Below the pieces are notes generated by a model. The model made no database searches and was not told where the DNA came from. It saw nothing but the letters and a program-made list of their open reading frames with translations. The position numbers were made by a program, and so were the translations under genes. Below are positions 61,822-64,000 of a stretch of 64,000 nucleotides of DNA, piece by piece. The first letter of the stretch is position 1, and each line of letters starts with the position of its first letter. The stretch is taken from the NCBI RefSeq assembly GCF_027942865.1, contig NC_134510.1:22003209-22067208 (forward strand), in the 5' to 3' direction. The DNA is from Odontesthes bonariensis (lineage: Eukaryota; Chordata; Actinopteri; Atheriniformes; Atherinopsidae).

Positions 61822-62055
61822 GGGTCCTGTCTGACCCATGTGTGTAAACTGGATGTAGCAATACAAAAGCTGTGCTTCTTCATAAAGTAAGAGAGGAAAA
61901 TAAAAATAAAGATTTGTGCTGAACAAAAACAAGATATTTACTGCATACTTGGAATAGAAAATGATTGATGATTAATTTATTTCAGAGATATATCATAGAA
62001 ACCCTCAGCCATACATCAAGTAACATAGAAAATGAATGCGGGTCATTTTTGACCC
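61822..62055 (-). repeat. Right inner arm, inverted relative to the left arm
   Basis: Bounded by a decayed palindrome at 61822-61837 and an intact one at 62040-62055. It matches the left arm on the opposite strand over its full length, with many differences. Confidence 0.75.
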
Positions 62056-62244
62056 ATGTTGCGCATTAGAGGGGTAGTGATTCAAAAAGGGTTTTTATTC
62101 AAAAAGTAAGAAAGGAAAAAATAAAATAAGGATGCATGATGATTAAAAACAAGTTAATTGAGGAATACCTTGAATATTGAATGATAAAGTTAATTTATTG
62201 CAAAGATATGGAAAATTAAAACTCAGCCGGGTCACTTTTGACCC
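62056..62244 (-). repeat. Right outer arm
   Basis: A shorter, further diverged arm ending in the palindrome GGGTCACTTTTGACCC at 62229-62244. It shares GGCTGAG, the AATAAATTAA stretch and the CTTGTTTTT landmark with the other arms. Confidence 0.6.
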
Positions 62245-62262
62245 ATGTTGCGCATCAAAGGG
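62245..62262 (-). repeat. Right terminal inverted repeat
   Basis: Eighteen bases, reading CCCTTTGATGCGCAACAT on the minus strand, directly before TTAA. Confidence 0.85.
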
Positions 62263-62383
62263 TTAATCTAGGTTTTTTGAGATGATTCCTTTTGACCAGT
62301 TCACTTTCCTAACATTGGCTGTGTTTCCCTCTTGACAAACATCCACAATTCATAGTAGTCTTTGCCGAAACACGGGATTGACA

Positions 62384-62428
<45 letters not shown>

Positions 62429-63036
62429 TTTGGCTACAAAGGGTTAAAATGGCCGTTTTCATTTGGAAAGTAAAACCAGGAACTTGCTCCGTGGAGCGTA
62501 GACGACAAAGCTGGGGAGCCAGATAAAGGCCACAAAAAAAATGCAATAATTGACTGTTGTAGCTGAGGAAGAAGCCTCCTGTGTTATCGTTAATGCAGAT
62601 TTTTTGGAGTTTATGCCTTTTTACCGGTTCAATTTCCTAACATGGGCTGTTGTTCCCTCTTGACAAACATCCACAATTCATAGTAGTCTTTGCCGAAACA
62701 CGGGATTGAACCAGGGACCTTCAGATCTTCAGCCTGACGCTCTCCCAACTGAGCTATTTTGGCTATAAAGGGTTAAAATGGCCGTTTTCATTTGGAAAGT
62801 AAAACCAGGAACTCGCTCCGTGGAGCGTAGACGACAAACCTGTGGAGCCAGATAAAGGCCACAAAATCGCAATAATTGACTGTTGTAGCTGAGGAAGAAG
62901 CCTCCTGTGTTTTCATTAATCTAGGTTTTTTGAGATGATTCCTTTTGACCAGTTCACTTTCCTAACATTGGCTGTGTTTCCCTCTTGACAAACATCCACA
63001 ATTCATAGTAGTCTTTGCCGAAACACGGGATTGACA

Positions 63037-63081
<45 letters not shown>

Positions 63082-63656
63082 TTTGGCTACAAAGGGTTAA
63101 AATGGCCGTTTTCATTTGGAAAGTAAAACCAGGAACTCGCTCCATGGAGCGTAGACGACAAAGCTGTGGAGCCAGATAAAGGCCACAAAATCGCAATAAT
63201 TGACTGTTGTAGCCTCCTGTGTTTTCATTAATCTAGTTTTTTTGAGATGATTCCTTTTGACCAGTTCACTTTACTAACATTGGCTGTGTTTCCCTCTTGA
63301 CAAACATCCACAATTCATAGTAGTCTTTGCTGAAACACGGGATTGAACCAGGGACCTTCAGATCTTCAGTCTGATGCTCTCCCAACTGAGCTATTTTGGC
63401 TACAAAGGGCTAAAATGGCAGCTTTCATTTGGAAAGTAAAACCAGGAACTCGCTCCGTGGAGCGTAGACGACAAAGCTGGGGAGCCAGATAAAGGCCACA
63501 AAAAAAATGCAATAATTGACTGTTGTAGCTGAGGAAGAAGCCTCCTGTGTTTTCGTTAATGCAGATTTTTTGGAGTTTATGCCTTTTTACCGGTTCACTT
63601 TCCTAACATGGGCTGTTGTTCCCTCTTGACAAACATCCACAATTCATAGTAGTCTT

Positions 63657-63729
63657 TGCCGAAACACGGGATTGAACCAGGGACCTTCAGATCTTCAGTC
63701 TGATGCTCTCCCAACTGAGCTTTTTCGGC
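63657..63729 (-). tRNA. tRNA-Phe, GAA, class F1
   Basis: Class F1, right of the transposon, with the same variant 5' flank as 56504 and 58779. Confidence 0.6.
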
Positions 63730-63983
63730 TACAAAGGGCTAAAATGGCCGTTTTCTTTTGGAAAATAAAACCAGGAACTCCCTCCATGGAGTGTAGACGA
63801 CAAAGCTGTAGAGCCAGATAAAGGCCACAAAAAAATGCAATAATTGACTGTTGTAGCTGAGGAAGAAGCCTCCTGTGTTTTCATTAATCTAGGTTTTTTG
63901 AGATGATTCCTTTTGACCAGTTCACTTTCCTAACATTGGCTGTGTTTCCCTCTTGACAAACATCCACAATTCATAGTAGTCTT

Positions 63984-64000
63984 TGCCGAAACACGGGATT
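63984..64000 (-). tRNA. tRNA-like copy cut by the window edge
   Basis: Only the 3' acceptor strand and the start of the T arm are inside the window; the class cannot be assigned. Confidence 0.6.

Larger units (their letters stand above)
60625..62266. mobile_element. Non-autonomous piggyBac-type transposon with TTAA target duplication
   Basis: The element itself is 60629-62262 (1634 bp). It interrupts a unit spacer at TTAA, which is present on both sides (60625-60628 and 62263-62266). Ends are inverted repeats starting CCTTTGATGCGCAACAT on the left and CCCTTTGATGCGCAACAT on the right. A TTAA target and CCC/CCY ends are the hallmark of piggyBac elements. I find no transposase coding region. 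Inside, five copies of a GGGTC...GACCC palindrome mark repeated arms: 60673-60905 is an inverted, diverged copy of 61822-62055, and a third arm lies at 62056-62244. It is probably mobilised by a full element elsewhere. Confidence 0.85.
2018..63087 (-). pseudogene. Class T: 28 tRNA-Phe-like copies with a broken T arm
   Basis: These copies are 72 nt. The T arm has lost one base and reads CCTTG-TCAATC in place of CCTGG-TTCAATC, which damages both the T loop and the B box. Anticodon GAA is kept. Start positions (each ends 71 nt later): 2018, 2342, 6892, 12094, 20541, 20865, 21516, 21840, 29970, 30294, 36470, 38101, 38750, 40702, 41351, 42654, 47513, 47837, 49459, 51513, 52808, 54545, 55194, 56831, 57802, 59104, 62363, 63016. 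All but 20865 also have an A-C mismatch at 4-69. Because the shared deletion is in every member, the class spread by copying after it was broken. Confidence 0.75.
2988..63400 (-). pseudogene. Class E: 61 tRNA-Phe-like copies with acceptor mismatches
   Basis: Anticodon GAA and usually U8, but the acceptor 5' strand is GCCCAAA or GCCAAAA, giving one or two mismatches with TTTCGGC or TTTCAGC. Start positions (each ends 72 nt later): 2988, 3964, 5910, 6564, 7536, 8837, 9484, 10462, 11113, 11440, 11769, 13069, 13393, 13718, 14368, 14692, 15017, 15667, 15996, 16310, 16634, 17284, 17608, 22486, 23462, 25088, 25413, 25737, 26063, 26713, 27037, 30940, 31916, 33542, 35488, 36142, 37119, 37773, 39071, 40045, 41026, 41679, 42975, 43947, 44919, 45891, 46863, 48487, 49134, 50217, 50539, 51834, 53132, 54230, 55521, 55850, 56175, 58451, 60400, 62691, 63328. 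Some may still work as tRNA-Phe; 49134 is the best. Confidence 0.65.
62267..64000 (-). repeat. tRNA-Phe-derived tandem satellite array, right part
   Basis: The same array resumes directly after the transposon, in the same orientation and mid-unit, so the transposon split one unit. It holds five complete tRNA-like copies (62363, 62691, 63016, 63328, 63657) and a sixth starting at 63984 that is cut by the window edge. Its order of unit types resembles that around 56.1-56.9 kb; both share a distinctive flank with CTTTTGGAAAATAAAAC (near 56600, 58875, 63750). Confidence 0.95.

Overview
The window is almost entirely one tandem array of a ~325-bp unit. Every full unit carries one tRNA-like sequence on the minus strand, and the units form an unbroken head-to-tail series. 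I placed 191 complete tRNA-like copies plus one cut off by the right edge (from 63984). I see no protein-coding gene that I can support. Most copies keep the cloverleaf outline of a eukaryotic tRNA-Phe with anticodon GAA. Nineteen have anticodon TAA on the same short-variable-arm body, two have GAG, and most carry defects in the acceptor stem, T arm or position 8. The sequence looks like a tRNA-derived satellite: a tRNA gene plus its spacers amplified by unequal exchange, with intact, near-intact and broken copies mixed together. A eukaryotic nuclear genome is certain from the tRNA-Phe type, the A- and B-box promoters and the transposon. A teleost fish is my best guess, because the piggyBac-type element and its nested repeat resemble interspersed repeats of fish genomes as I remember them; this is inference.

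Layout. Positions 1-60624 are array (186 copies). Positions 60625-62266 are a 1634-bp non-autonomous piggyBac-type element inserted at a TTAA in one unit's spacer, with an unrelated nested repeat near 61042-61555. Positions 62267-64000 are array again (5 full copies and 1 partial). The array runs off both ends.

The array has several scales of structure. Four-unit duplications (1295-1303 bp) recur. A six-unit period of 1944 bp is clear at 43300-47512. A 28-unit, 9092-bp tandem duplication has its junction inside a tRNA sequence at about 24773-24782. The first ~7.4 kb recurs at 27953 with one five-unit expansion, and its first ~5.3 kb also recurs at 18524. Two short units that lost their tRNA (at 50057 and 54060) mark a 4003-bp duplication.

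Class names used below, read on the minus strand: F1 (GAA, sound acceptor stem, paired anticodon stem), F1a and F1b (F1 with a T-loop change), F2 (GAA, sound acceptor, mismatches in anticodon and T stems), F3 (F2 with a different T stem), U8 (GAA with the canonical U at position 8), L (anticodon TAA), T (one base missing in the T arm), D (altered 3' acceptor strand), E (GAA with acceptor mismatches). The best candidates for working genes are 57155-57227, 59753-59825 and 49134-49206; the first two also have a T5 run 23 nt past the 3' end. Whether any copy is transcribed or charged cannot be told from sequence alone.
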